Shown piece after piece: positions 50,671 to 59,750 of a stretch of 64,000 bases of DNA. This DNA comes from Kiritimatiellota bacterium. Lineage in GTDB: Bacteria; Verrucomicrobiota; Lentisphaeria; Oligosphaerales; JAADHN01. Location: assembly GCA_013151865.1 (NCBI GenBank), contig JAADHN010000090.1:1-64000 (forward strand), written 5' to 3'. A program made the translations under genes and the position numbers. The first letter of the stretch is position 1; each line of letters begins with the position of its first letter. Under the pieces are notes generated by a model. That model was not told where the DNA came from and ran no database searches. It saw only the letters and a list, made by a program, of their open reading frames with translations.

Positions 50671-52293
50671 ATGAAAGACGCACGGCCCAACATCCTCCTC
50701 CTGCACACCGACCAGCAGCGATTCGACACGATCGCCGCTCTGGGGGCCTCGCACATGCACACCCCCAACCTGGACCGTTTGGCCGGCATGGGGGTGCATT
50801 TCACGCACGCCTACAGCTCGAACCCGGTCTGTCAGCCGGCCCGACACGATCTGATAACGGGGGTGAGTGCACGCCACCACGGCTACTTCGGAAACACGGG
50901 CCGCCCCGTTGCCGACTACGGCCTCGCCACGATACCGCGCCTTCTCACGGAAGCCGGGTACCAAACCATCGCGGTGGGAAAGATGCATTTCACCCCGCCT
51001 CGGGAACACCATGGGTTTGCACACATGTACCTGATGGAAGAACTCCCCGACTGTCGGGAAAACGACGCCTACCTGCAATACCTGGAGGAAATGGGCTACG
51101 GTCACATCCGCTGCCAGCACGGGGTGCGTCCGCTGTTCTATCATACCCCACAGCCGTCTCGAGTGCCTGAGGAGCACCACGGGTCGGCGTGGGTCGCGCA
51201 CAAGACGATCGAGCTGCTGCGCACCGAACGGGACCGGCCGTTTTTCATTTTCGCAAGCTGGGTCGGTCCGCACCCGCCTTATTACGTGCCCAAGCGGTAC
51301 CTGGATCTCTACAAAGACCAGCCCCTGCCCCAGCCGAAGCCCATGCCGGAGCGAGGCAGTCGCCAATGTCCCGTTTCCCCCGAAAACCCCGAGCCCGACA
51401 GCCTGCGAATGCGACGTTTGCGGGAAGCTTATTACGCGGCAACCACTTGCATCGACACACACATCGGCCGCATCTTGGACGAACTCGAGTCTTCGGGGCA
51501 GATGGAAAACACGCTCGTGGTTTTCATGACCGATCACGGCGAGATGCTCGGGGACCGAGGGCATTACCAGAAGATGGGCCCGTACGACGGCGCGGCCCGC
51601 ATTCCGCTCCTGGCCGCCGGATTGGGATTGCCGCGGGGACAGCGAGTCGAGACACCGGCAACCACTTGGGACGTGAGCGCCACTCTTCTGGACGCTGCGG
51701 GCGTGACGCCGCCCCAAGCCCCTCCGTTCCTGGGCAGCAGCCTCCTCGGAGACACCGCGGGCGCGCCCGACCGCACGATCGTGTTCCACAATGCGACCGG
51801 GCGCGGACGTTACGTGGCCGCCGTCGGCCAGGGCTGGAAACTGATCCATTGGTTCAACGGCGGCGACGAAGAACTCTACTGCCTTGCCGACGACCCGGAC
51901 GAGCTTCGAAATCTCATCGACGCACCCCGGGCTCGGGGACCGGCCGACCGCCTCCGGCGGACCTGCATCGAGTTCGAGCGGGATCATGGAGTGGCCGCCA
52001 ACGTCCGCAACGACGCTTTCGTCGATCAGCCTTACCGGGCCCCACCGCCGCACAGTCTCAGCATGTTTCCGCTTTGGTCATCCCATCAGTTTCCGCCATG
52101 GACAACGGGATACTCGCAGGAAGACCTGGACCTGATCGCGGCCGAGATGCGCGACTGCCTGAAGTCGGACACGGCCTACATTTGCCGCGAACCCGAATGG
52201 CGCGCGGATGCCCTCGGGCGCTGGGAGGCCATCGGCGGAGACCCGGCTGTTTACCGGGCCCTGTTCGACGCCGTGGACCGGGCCGGAAAGTGA
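50671..52293 (+). CDS. Sulfatase-like hydrolase (Cys-type)
   Basis: RPNILLLHTDQQRFDTIAALGASHMHTPNLDRLAGMGVHFTHAYSSNPVCQPARHDLITG; VGKMHFTP; MTDHGEMLGDRGHYQKMGPYDGAARIPLL. Confidence 0.95.
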   Translation: MKDARPNILLLHTDQQRFDTIAALGASHMHTPNLDRLAGMGVHFTHAYSSNPVCQPARHDLITGVSARHHGYFGNTGRPVADYGLATIPRLLTEAGYQTIAVGKMHFTPPREHHGFAHMYLMEELPDCRENDAYLQYLEEMGYGHIRCQHGVRPLFYHTPQPSRVPEEHHGSAWVAHKTIELLRTERDRPFFIFASWVGPHPPYYVPKRYLDLYKDQPLPQPKPMPERGSRQCPVSPENPEPDSLRMRRLREAYYAATTCIDTHIGRILDELESSGQMENTLVVFMTDHGEMLGDRGHYQKMGPYDGAARIPLLAAGLGLPRGQRVETPATTWDVSATLLDAAGVTPPQAPPFLGSSLLGDTAGAPDRTIVFHNATGRGRYVAAVGQGWKLIHWFNGGDEELYCLADDPDELRNLIDAPRARGPADRLRRTCIEFERDHGVAANVRNDAFVDQPYRAPPPHSLSMFPLWSSHQFPPWTTGYSQEDLDLIAAEMRDCLKSDTAYICREPEWRADALGRWEAIGGDPAVYRALFDAVDRAGK

Positions 52294-52451
52294 CCTTCGC
52301 CTCTCCGACGGCCCGGCCGACGGCCGCGATCCGCAGCCCGAGTTGAACACGGCGGGCGGAGGTCTTGTCTTGTCCTGCGCCATCGCCGGAGCAACCGCTT
52401 CGGCGTTTTGAAGGCGGGCGACGCACGCGACCAGGCTGGGAAGGAACAGAC

Positions 52452-53924
52452 ATGGACGAGAAACACGAATTGCGGGAAGCCTTGCGGAGTTCGGTTTGCT
52501 TCCGCAATCTCGAGGAAACCGCCCTTCGGGAACTGGTGGACGGCATGGCGCCGGCCACCTTCGAGACAGGCGACTTGCTGTGTGTGGAAGGCGAACCCGG
52601 CGACCGCATGTTTCTGATTGCCGGCGGCCAGGTCTCGGTGCGCAAAGCGGCGGAGGGCGGTCGCTCTGTCGAGGTCGCGGTCTTGCGCTCAGGCGACATT
52701 GCGGGCGAAATGAGTCTGCTGGGAGCTGCGACACGGACCGCCACCCTGCAGGCCCGGACCCCGGTCCGCGCTTGGGTGCTCGACCGGGCCGGCTTCGACC
52801 ATTTGCTGTCGGAGAGTCCGGACGTCTGCCGCGGGCTTCTGCGACAGATGACCGACCATCTATCGCGCGGCACGAGTCTGCTGGCGCGACTGCTGTCGCA
52901 GGACGGAGACCCCCGTTTCCATGTGGCGTTTTTCGACACCAAGCCCTACATGGAGGAGGCGTTCGAGGAACATCTCCCCTCCGACGTGGCCATCCGCTAT
53001 TACCGGGACCGACTCACATCCGAAACCGTATCGCTGGCGGCCGGAGCCCATGCTGTCTGCGTCTTTGTGAACGATGTGTTGGACAAAACCGTCCTGGGAG
53101 AATTGGCCACACTGGACGTGCGCATGGTGGCCCTGCGCTGCGCCGGGTACAACAACGTGGACCTGAAAGCAGCTCGGCGCCTCGGCATTTCGGTGGCCCG
53201 AGTGCCGGCCTATTCGCCGTATGCCGTTGCGGAACACGCCGTGGGCCTCATGCTGGGGCTCAACCGAAAGCTTCACAAAGCGTACCAGCGCGTCCGTGAA
53301 GGAAATTTCTCGCTCAACGGTCTGACCGGGTTCGACATGCACGGCCGCACCGCCGGCGTGATCGGCGCCGGCAAGATCGGGACCTGTGTTCTGCGCATCC
53401 TGGCCGGATTCGGCTGCCGGTTGCTGGCGTTCGACCTCAAACCCGACGAAGCCCTGGCTTCCGAAATCGGCGTGAAGTTCACGTCCGTGGACGAGGTACT
53501 TGCCGAATCGGAGATCATCTCCCTGCACGCCCCGCTGTGCAAGAGCACGTTCCACCTGATAGACGCCGCTGCGATCCGACGCATGAAGCCGGGTGTACTG
53601 CTGATCAACACCAGTCGCGGCGCCCTGATCGACACTCGTGCCCTTATCGCCGGCCTCAAGAGCGGTCGCATCGGCGCCGCCGGATTGGACGTCTACGAGG
53701 AAGAGAGCGGCGTGTTCTTCGAAGACCTCTCCGGAGCGATCCTGACCGACGATGTACTGGCGCGTCTGATGACGTTCCCGAACGTGCTGATCACCAGTCA
53801 TCAGGGATTCCTGACCCGAGACGCGCTCGAAGGCATTGCGGCGGTCACGTTCGAGAATCTGCGCCAGTATCGTTCGGGCAAGCGGTTCGGCGAGCTGTCG
53901 AACGCCGTCCTACCCCCCGAATGA
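52452..53924 (+). CDS. Cyclic-nucleotide-binding domain / LdhA-type D-lactate dehydrogenase fusion
   Basis: N-terminal cNMP fold with GDIAGEMSLLGAATRTATLQA (about 52692-52751); then LdhA-type VAFFDTKPYMEEAF...ALRCAGYNNVDLKAARRLGISVARVPAYSPYAVAEHAVGLML..GLTGFDMHGRTAGVIGAGKIG...NTSRGALIDT...GLDVYEEESGVFFEDLS...ITSHQGFLT in the same frame. Confidence 0.95.
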   Translation: MDEKHELREALRSSVCFRNLEETALRELVDGMAPATFETGDLLCVEGEPGDRMFLIAGGQVSVRKAAEGGRSVEVAVLRSGDIAGEMSLLGAATRTATLQARTPVRAWVLDRAGFDHLLSESPDVCRGLLRQMTDHLSRGTSLLARLLSQDGDPRFHVAFFDTKPYMEEAFEEHLPSDVAIRYYRDRLTSETVSLAAGAHAVCVFVNDVLDKTVLGELATLDVRMVALRCAGYNNVDLKAARRLGISVARVPAYSPYAVAEHAVGLMLGLNRKLHKAYQRVREGNFSLNGLTGFDMHGRTAGVIGAGKIGTCVLRILAGFGCRLLAFDLKPDEALASEIGVKFTSVDEVLAESEIISLHAPLCKSTFHLIDAAAIRRMKPGVLLINTSRGALIDTRALIAGLKSGRIGAAGLDVYEEESGVFFEDLSGAILTDDVLARLMTFPNVLITSHQGFLTRDALEGIAAVTFENLRQYRSGKRFGELSNAVLPPE

Positions 53925-54093
53925 CACGCCGTGCCCTCCGGTTGGGAGATCGGTGTTTGTCATTCACTGTCGGCAGGATACGGTTTGCACTACCGAGCAC
54001 GATGTTGCGGTACATGCCCGGCAGCGGCCCCATGTCATCCGATGGTGCGTGGGGCTTTTTCCAAGTGCCCGATTCAGACGACAGGACGATTTC

Positions 54094-56517
54094 ATGCGCA
54101 TTCACCTGATCGGCAACGCCCACCTCGATCCGGTCTGGCTCTGGCGGTGGCCCGAAGGGTTGGCCGAGGCCCGGAGCACTTTCCGCAGCGCTCTGGACCG
54201 AATGACGGAAGACCCCGATTTCATCTTCACATGCGCCGCCGCGGCGATTTACGAATGGATCGAAAAAACCGAACCCGAACTGTTCGGCGAAATCCGAGAG
54301 CGCGTGGAGGAGGGCCGTTGGCGCATCACGGGCGGCTGGTGGATTCAGGCGGACTGCAACATTCCGAGCGGCGAGTCCTTCGTCCGGCAGGGTTTGTACG
54401 CCCAGCGTTATTTTCAAGAGCGATTCGGGGTCCGCTGCCGGTGCGGATACTGCGTGGATTCGTTCGGGCACTGCGCCACGCTGCCTAAGCTGTTGCGAGG
54501 CTGCGGCCTCGACGCCTGGGTCTGGATGCGCCCCGGGGAGCACGAGAACCCGGCCCTTCCCAAGCCGTATTTTTTCTGGGAGACGGAGGACGGCAGTCGC
54601 GTGGTCTCGTTGCGGATCTCGGACCAAGCGTACAGTTGCTGGGACCCCGAGACCCTCGAAAAACGCATCCTCGCACTCCGGGAACGCTACAAAAGTACTG
54701 GTCCGACCGACCTGATGTGCTTCTACGGCGTAGGCGACCACGGCGGCGGCCCCACCCGCGCCCAACTGGCCGCGGTCCGCGATTGGCGCGACCGCCCCGA
54801 CATGCCGAGGCTCGAACACAGTTTTCCCGAAAAGGTCCTGGGGGCTGTTCAAGGCGAAAACCTCCCGGTATACCGGGGTGAGCTGCAACATCATGCTTCG
54901 GGCTGCTACGCGGCCGTATCTGGGATCAAGACGTTGAACCGCCGTGCGGAAACCGCCCTGTTCACGGCGGAAGCCTGGAGCGTGGCGGCGTGGTTACTGA
55001 CGGGCTGGCCGCCCGCCCCGGCGGAGATGTCTACGGCATGGAAGCACCTGTTATTCAATCAGTTTCATGATATATTGGCCGGAACGTCTCTGCCGGAGGC
55101 GTACGAGGACGCATCAGCCCAAATCGAAGCGGCCCTGTACGCCGCGGACTGGCGCCGGAACGCGGCCCAGCAGCGCATCAGTTGGCGGATCGATACCCGG
55201 GGGGACGGTTCTCCGGTGGTGGTATTCAATAATTCCGCGGCACCCTTCTCCGGGATCGTCGAGACCGAGGATTTCGGGTTTGGCCCAAATCGGGATACGG
55301 GAGTTTTCGTGGATGCCCGGGGAGGCCCGGTCGCGTCCCAAGAAATCCTCTCACACAGTGTGACGTGGCGCCGACGCGTTCTGCTGGAACTCACGATCCC
55401 CGCCTTCGGTTACCGACTGTTGCGCCTGCTCCCCGCGCGAGACGCTTCGTCGTTCCCGCCGCGCAGCCAACCGGTCCGCGTCCGAAAAAACGGCCTCGAA
55501 AACCAATGGTTGCGGTTGCGAGTGACGCGGGAGGGAGCTATCTCGTTGACAGACAAGCGAACAGGTCGCCGGACCCTGGGTTCGCCGGCCGGCCGCGCCG
55601 TGGTGATCGACGATTCCAGCGACACCTGGAGCCACGGCGTGTTCCGGTTCGATGGTGAAGAGGACATGTTCCGGTTCGATTCCGCGCGCGTTGTCGAGTC
55701 GGGGCCGTTGCGGGGTCGAATCCGGACCGTGTTTCGATACGGTCCGTGTTCTCTTCGGCTCGACTACACCCTGGGCGCCGGCGAACCCTTCGTGGGCATC
55801 GACGGCCTCCTCGATTGGCACCTGTCTCAGAAAGTCGTAAAGGTCCTCTTCCCGGTTCGAGGGGCCGCGACGAACGTGCACACCTCCGAGGTCCCTTACG
55901 GGACGATCCAACGTTCCAACAACGGCGACGAAGAACCCATGCAGCGCTGGATCGACCTATCGGGACCGGGTGTCGGACTTGTGATTGTCAACGACTGCAA
56001 GTACAGCTACGACGTCCGGAAGCGGACCGCACGCATCACGCTGTTGCGCAGTCCGTACTTTGCCCACCATCTCCCGGCGCAACCGGCCCGGGATCTCGAA
56101 CAGGCGGTCACGGATCAAGGCGAGCAACGCTTCCGACTGCGTCTCATCCCACATTCCGGCGACTGGCGTTCGGCGGGCATCCCCGGCCTCACGGCGCAAT
56201 TGCATGCACCCCCCAACGCGCTGTTCGAGGGGAATCATCCCGGGGCCGGCCTTCCGGCGGATGGGGGTCTGCTGGAATGCACCCCCTCCAGCATCGACGT
56301 GGGCGCCGTCAAGCCTGCCGAGGACGGCGCTGCGGTCATCGTCCGGGCCGTCGAAACTGCGGGGGCTTCAACCCGGGCGTCTTTTCGTGTGCCGAGTCTC
56401 TCCCTCGACTGGACGGCGACGTTCCGGCCGGGGGAGATCAAGACATTCGCTCTACCCGTTAGCGGTCGCGGCCCGATCCGGGAAGTCAACTTTCTGGAAG
56501 AAGACCAGCCTGAATAA
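54094..56517 (+). CDS. Glycoside hydrolase family 38 (alpha-mannosidase)
   Basis: MRIHLIGNAHLDPVWLWRWPEG; GGWWIQADCNIPSGESFVRQGLYAQRYF; GYCVDSFGHCATLPKLL. Confidence 0.95.
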   Translation: MRIHLIGNAHLDPVWLWRWPEGLAEARSTFRSALDRMTEDPDFIFTCAAAAIYEWIEKTEPELFGEIRERVEEGRWRITGGWWIQADCNIPSGESFVRQGLYAQRYFQERFGVRCRCGYCVDSFGHCATLPKLLRGCGLDAWVWMRPGEHENPALPKPYFFWETEDGSRVVSLRISDQAYSCWDPETLEKRILALRERYKSTGPTDLMCFYGVGDHGGGPTRAQLAAVRDWRDRPDMPRLEHSFPEKVLGAVQGENLPVYRGELQHHASGCYAAVSGIKTLNRRAETALFTAEAWSVAAWLLTGWPPAPAEMSTAWKHLLFNQFHDILAGTSLPEAYEDASAQIEAALYAADWRRNAAQQRISWRIDTRGDGSPVVVFNNSAAPFSGIVETEDFGFGPNRDTGVFVDARGGPVASQEILSHSVTWRRRVLLELTIPAFGYRLLRLLPARDASSFPPRSQPVRVRKNGLENQWLRLRVTREGAISLTDKRTGRRTLGSPAGRAVVIDDSSDTWSHGVFRFDGEEDMFRFDSARVVESGPLRGRIRTVFRYGPCSLRLDYTLGAGEPFVGIDGLLDWHLSQKVVKVLFPVRGAATNVHTSEVPYGTIQRSNNGDEEPMQRWIDLSGPGVGLVIVNDCKYSYDVRKRTARITLLRSPYFAHHLPAQPARDLEQAVTDQGEQRFRLRLIPHSGDWRSAGIPGLTAQLHAPPNALFEGNHPGAGLPADGGLLECTPSSIDVGAVKPAEDGAAVIVRAVETAGASTRASFRVPSLSLDWTATFRPGEIKTFALPVSGRGPIREVNFLEEDQPE

Positions 56518-56522
56518 TGGAT

Positions 56523-56665
56523 GAGCCATCTGCTGCGATGACGCATCTCACACGCCTTCAAAACATTGCGGCCGCCAACCGACCGAGGCGGTGTTTCAAC
56601 ACGGCCTCGTCCAGCGTTCGACGCAATGACTTGAATCCGCGCAAGCTGCGTCCTCTCGCGACGAA
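56523..56665 (+). repeat. Dispersed intergenic repeat, copy 2
   Basis: Inverted relative to copy 1; both conserved blocks plus a central GTGTTTCA(A/G)CAC hairpin. Confidence 0.8.
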
Positions 56666-56853
56666 GTTCATGAAAAAATCAGGCTGGCGAGCATCGCTGG
56701 AAACGGGCGACTTGTGCGGTCCCTGTCCCTGTTGCCCCTTGGCGGCGGGACGGACCCCGGCGATCATCCCCCCCCTGTCCCAACGGCGCAAGAGGACCGG
56801 GAACATGTCCGATCTGCGGCTATGCCGCGGCCCCAATGGAGAAAGGCCCCGCC

Positions 56854-58197
56854 ATGAGATTGACCTTCGGTTCGCCCCGGTCCGGCCTGTGGACGGCCGG
56901 TGTATTCGCCTCCCTCCTGTCCTTGATTGCCGACCCGGCTCCCTTGCCCGAGACGTCCGGGGACACGGCGTGGCCGCAATTCCGCGGTCCGGAGCGCAAC
57001 GGAATATCGCGCGAGACGGGACTCCTTCAGGCCTGGCCGGCGGCGGGGCCGTCCCAAGTGTGGCAAGTGAAAGGGATCGGCAGGGGCTTCTCTTCGGCGT
57101 GCATCGGCGGCGGTCGCCTGTTCGTTACCGGCGACATTGACGACGCCCTGGTCATCACCGCACTTGCCGTGGGGACCGGCAAGCGGCTTTGGCGGCAACA
57201 GAACGGCGCGGCCTGGAAAGGCCCCTACCCGGGCGCACGGAGTACATGCACGTTGGCCGGGGGGCGCTTGTTCCACCTCAATGCCCACGGTCGCCTTGCC
57301 TGCCTCGATCCTGCGGACGGAAGCGAATTATGGACATTGAACATTCTCGAACGGTTCGACGCCGACCAGATTCGTTGGGGCATCAGCGAGTGCGTCCTGG
57401 TCTCCGGCGGCCGCGTCTTCGTGACGCCCGGAGGACGCAAAGCACTGATGGCGGCCCTGGACGCCGGCACGGGAAAGGTGGTGTGGACCACCCCGCCGCT
57501 CATGTTCCTCCGCAGCCAGGAGCTGGGGGGACGCCGTGTAGACCCGCCGCGTCGAGACGCGGACCGGGCCGGGTACGCCTCTCCGGTAGTGGTCCGGGTC
57601 GGCGCGCGCCGCCTGCTGGCGGGGGCCTCCGGACGGCACGTGTTCCTGGTCGATGCCGAGACCGGGTCGCTCGTATGGAAACGCGAAGTCCCCGTGCGCT
57701 GGGAAGTGATCGGTACCATGCCGGTGGTCGTCGGCGACCGTATCTGTTTCATGGCTCCGGACAAGTTTGGGGGACTCATGGTCCGGGCTCGAATCCATGA
57801 CGGCGCCGTTCGCGTCGACGAACTGTGGAGCACCGAAGCCGACAACTGCCACGGCGGCTTGGTCGCTGTCGGAGGACGGCTTTATGGATCGGGTTACCGC
57901 CGGTTCCGGGGGTGGTTCTGCCTGGACGGTCAGACGGGTCGTGTCCTGTATCGGACCAACGATCTGCGCAAGGGGTCGCCCATCTTCGCCGACCGGCGGC
58001 TCTACGCTTTGGCCGAAAACGGCGAACTGGCTCTGCTGGAACCGACCCCGGAACGTTTCGTGGTGCGCGGACGGGTTCGGCTTCCGGGGAACAACGGCTC
58101 CGACGTCTGGGCCCACCCGGCCTTGTCCGACGGACATCTGTACATCCGGCGTCATGACACACTGTGGTGTTTCGACGTCCGCGCCGGGACACGGTGA
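56854..58197 (+). CDS. PQQ-binding-like beta-propeller (WD40/PQQ-repeat) secreted protein
   Basis: WPQFRGPERNGISRETGLLQAWPAAGPSQVWQV; repeated GRL(F/Y)...LDAxTGKxxW units; N-terminal hydrophobic segment. Confidence 0.88.
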   Translation: MRLTFGSPRSGLWTAGVFASLLSLIADPAPLPETSGDTAWPQFRGPERNGISRETGLLQAWPAAGPSQVWQVKGIGRGFSSACIGGGRLFVTGDIDDALVITALAVGTGKRLWRQQNGAAWKGPYPGARSTCTLAGGRLFHLNAHGRLACLDPADGSELWTLNILERFDADQIRWGISECVLVSGGRVFVTPGGRKALMAALDAGTGKVVWTTPPLMFLRSQELGGRRVDPPRRDADRAGYASPVVVRVGARRLLAGASGRHVFLVDAETGSLVWKREVPVRWEVIGTMPVVVGDRICFMAPDKFGGLMVRARIHDGAVRVDELWSTEADNCHGGLVAVGGRLYGSGYRRFRGWFCLDGQTGRVLYRTNDLRKGSPIFADRRLYALAENGELALLEPTPERFVVRGRVRLPGNNGSDVWAHPALSDGHLYIRRHDTLWCFDVRAGTR

Positions 58198-58307
58198 TTC
58201 GCGCAAAGGAAGCATTACGGCGCCGAGCGTATGATTCCCGCCGCCGGCGCAATGCCACAAGGTCGGACGGTTGATCTTTTCCACCGCCGGGTTCGGGCGC
58301 CAAAAAA

Positions 58308-58339
58308 CAACGAGCGGCGGTCGAAACCGCCGCTCGTTG
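58308..58339. terminator. Bidirectional intrinsic terminator
   Basis: Perfect 14-bp stem CAACGAGCGGCGGT-CGAA-ACCGCCGCTCGTTG, T-rich (GAGTTTCTTTT) to the right and A-tract (CAAAAAA) to the left, between convergent genes ending at 58197 and 58370. Confidence 0.93.
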
Positions 58340-58369
58340 GAGTTTCTTTTCGTGATCCCGGAAAGGTGA

Positions 58370-59029
58370 TCAGGGCATGGTGGCATCCCAGTACTTGACC
58401 GCAGGCGAGGCAAGTTCACGAATCGTGGTCCACTTGACGTGACCGTCCATCCAGGCAATGTTGCAGCCCTTGTTGTGGCGGGGCCAAGTGTGTTCGTTCA
58501 GGACCCCATTGATATACAGCAGTCCGGTCGCCGCATCCGTGGCCGTGGTGCCGACGCCATGTTTCGGGCAATAATGCTGCCACCAACAGTTGTTGGACTC
58601 GAGGAGCATGATGGTTGACGAGGGACGCACTGCCAGCACCTCGTTATTGGGGGCCGACGTGCCCTCGTAGAAGACATGCATCATTGGCATCTGGTAGCGC
58701 GTACGTTGCAGGTTGCCGTTGATGGGCAGGTTGGCGTCCGGACACTGAAAAGCGTTCTCGTCCCCGACGTAAGTGGCGATCTTCTCGGCCCAGATCTCGC
58801 GGGTACCGCTGAGGTCGTCGTACACGGGCGGGTAAATGCCGCTGGCGTCGCCTTTGTACATAATCATGCCGAGTCCGACCTGTTTGAGGTTGCTTGTGCA
58901 ACTGATCTGACGTGCCTTGGCCTTGGCTTTGCTCAAGGCCGGGAGCAGCATGCTGGCCAGAATTGCAATGATCGCGATGACCACCAACAACTCGATCAAC
59001 GTGAAGACTCGACACTTCTCCGATTTCAT
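58370..59029 (-). CDS. Type II secretion/pseudopilin-like protein with C-terminal H-X9-DG motif
   Basis: [48 protein letters not shown]. Confidence 0.9.
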   Translation of the reverse strand: MKSEKCRVFTLIELLVVIAIIAILASMLLPALSKAKAKARQISCTSNLKQVGLGMIMYKGDASGIYPPVYDDLSGTREIWAEKIATYVGDENAFQCPDANLPINGNLQRTRYQMPMMHVFYEGTSAPNNEVLAVRPSSTIMLLESNNCWWQHYCPKHGVGTTATDAATGLLYINGVLNEHTWPRHNKGCNIAWMDGHVKWTTIRELASPAVKYWDATMP

Positions 59030-59368
59030 TCTCGCGTTCTCCTTTGCCTTGTTCTTGTTCGCGTCCCAATGGACAATCTTGTTGCTTATGGCCTTTCCAG
59101 CGCGCCCCCGCTCGGGGTGAAGGCACGGCTTTGACTCCCGTTATCATAGCGAAAAATGTTCGGGATGGCAAGAACATTCTCGAAAAGAACGTGAGGCAGC
59201 GATCGCCCCGACTCACATGCCGGCATTCACCGCTCGTCTACCGACCCGACCCCAAGCCGTTACGGACCGGCCCGGGCCGCACTCGTCGCTTTCTCGCTGA
59301 GCAACGCTTGCCCCCTGGGGTGGGTTCATCGGGAAACAGGGGGGGGAAACAGACCCAAGGCGAAAAAA

Positions 59369-59445
59369 TGGTGGGCGATGCAGAACTCGAATCTGCGACC
59401 TCCTGCGTGTCGAGCAGGCGCTCTAACCAACTGAGCTAATCGCCC
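59369..59445 (-). tRNA. tRNA-Val (GAC), CCA encoded
   Basis: Folded by eye: GGGCGAT TA GCTC AGTTGGTTA GAGC G CCTGC TCGACAC GCAGG AGGTC GCAGA TTCGAGT TCTGC ATCGCCC A CCA. Confidence 0.95.
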
Positions 59446-59750
59446 ACAACTGAATGCTCGGACCGCCTCGGATGTTTGTCGCGAGGCACGCCCGTAAACG
59501 GAATCGATACTATACTGTCCCGACTCGGACCGTCAACCGAAAGACAGGCTACACGAATCCCGAGACCGTTTCTGCACCGGACCGAGTCAGCGAGTCCCGA
59601 TCCTTGGTTCTCCCCCCAGAAGACGGACCGTCTCAGAATCGTCTGGCCAGTTCAACAGAGGCAGCGCGTTTGCCTGCACACCAGATTGTTTCGAGACGAT
59701 GAATCACCGAGAAAGGGCGGCAGGTCCTGTCGCCGACGGCGACCGTTCAC

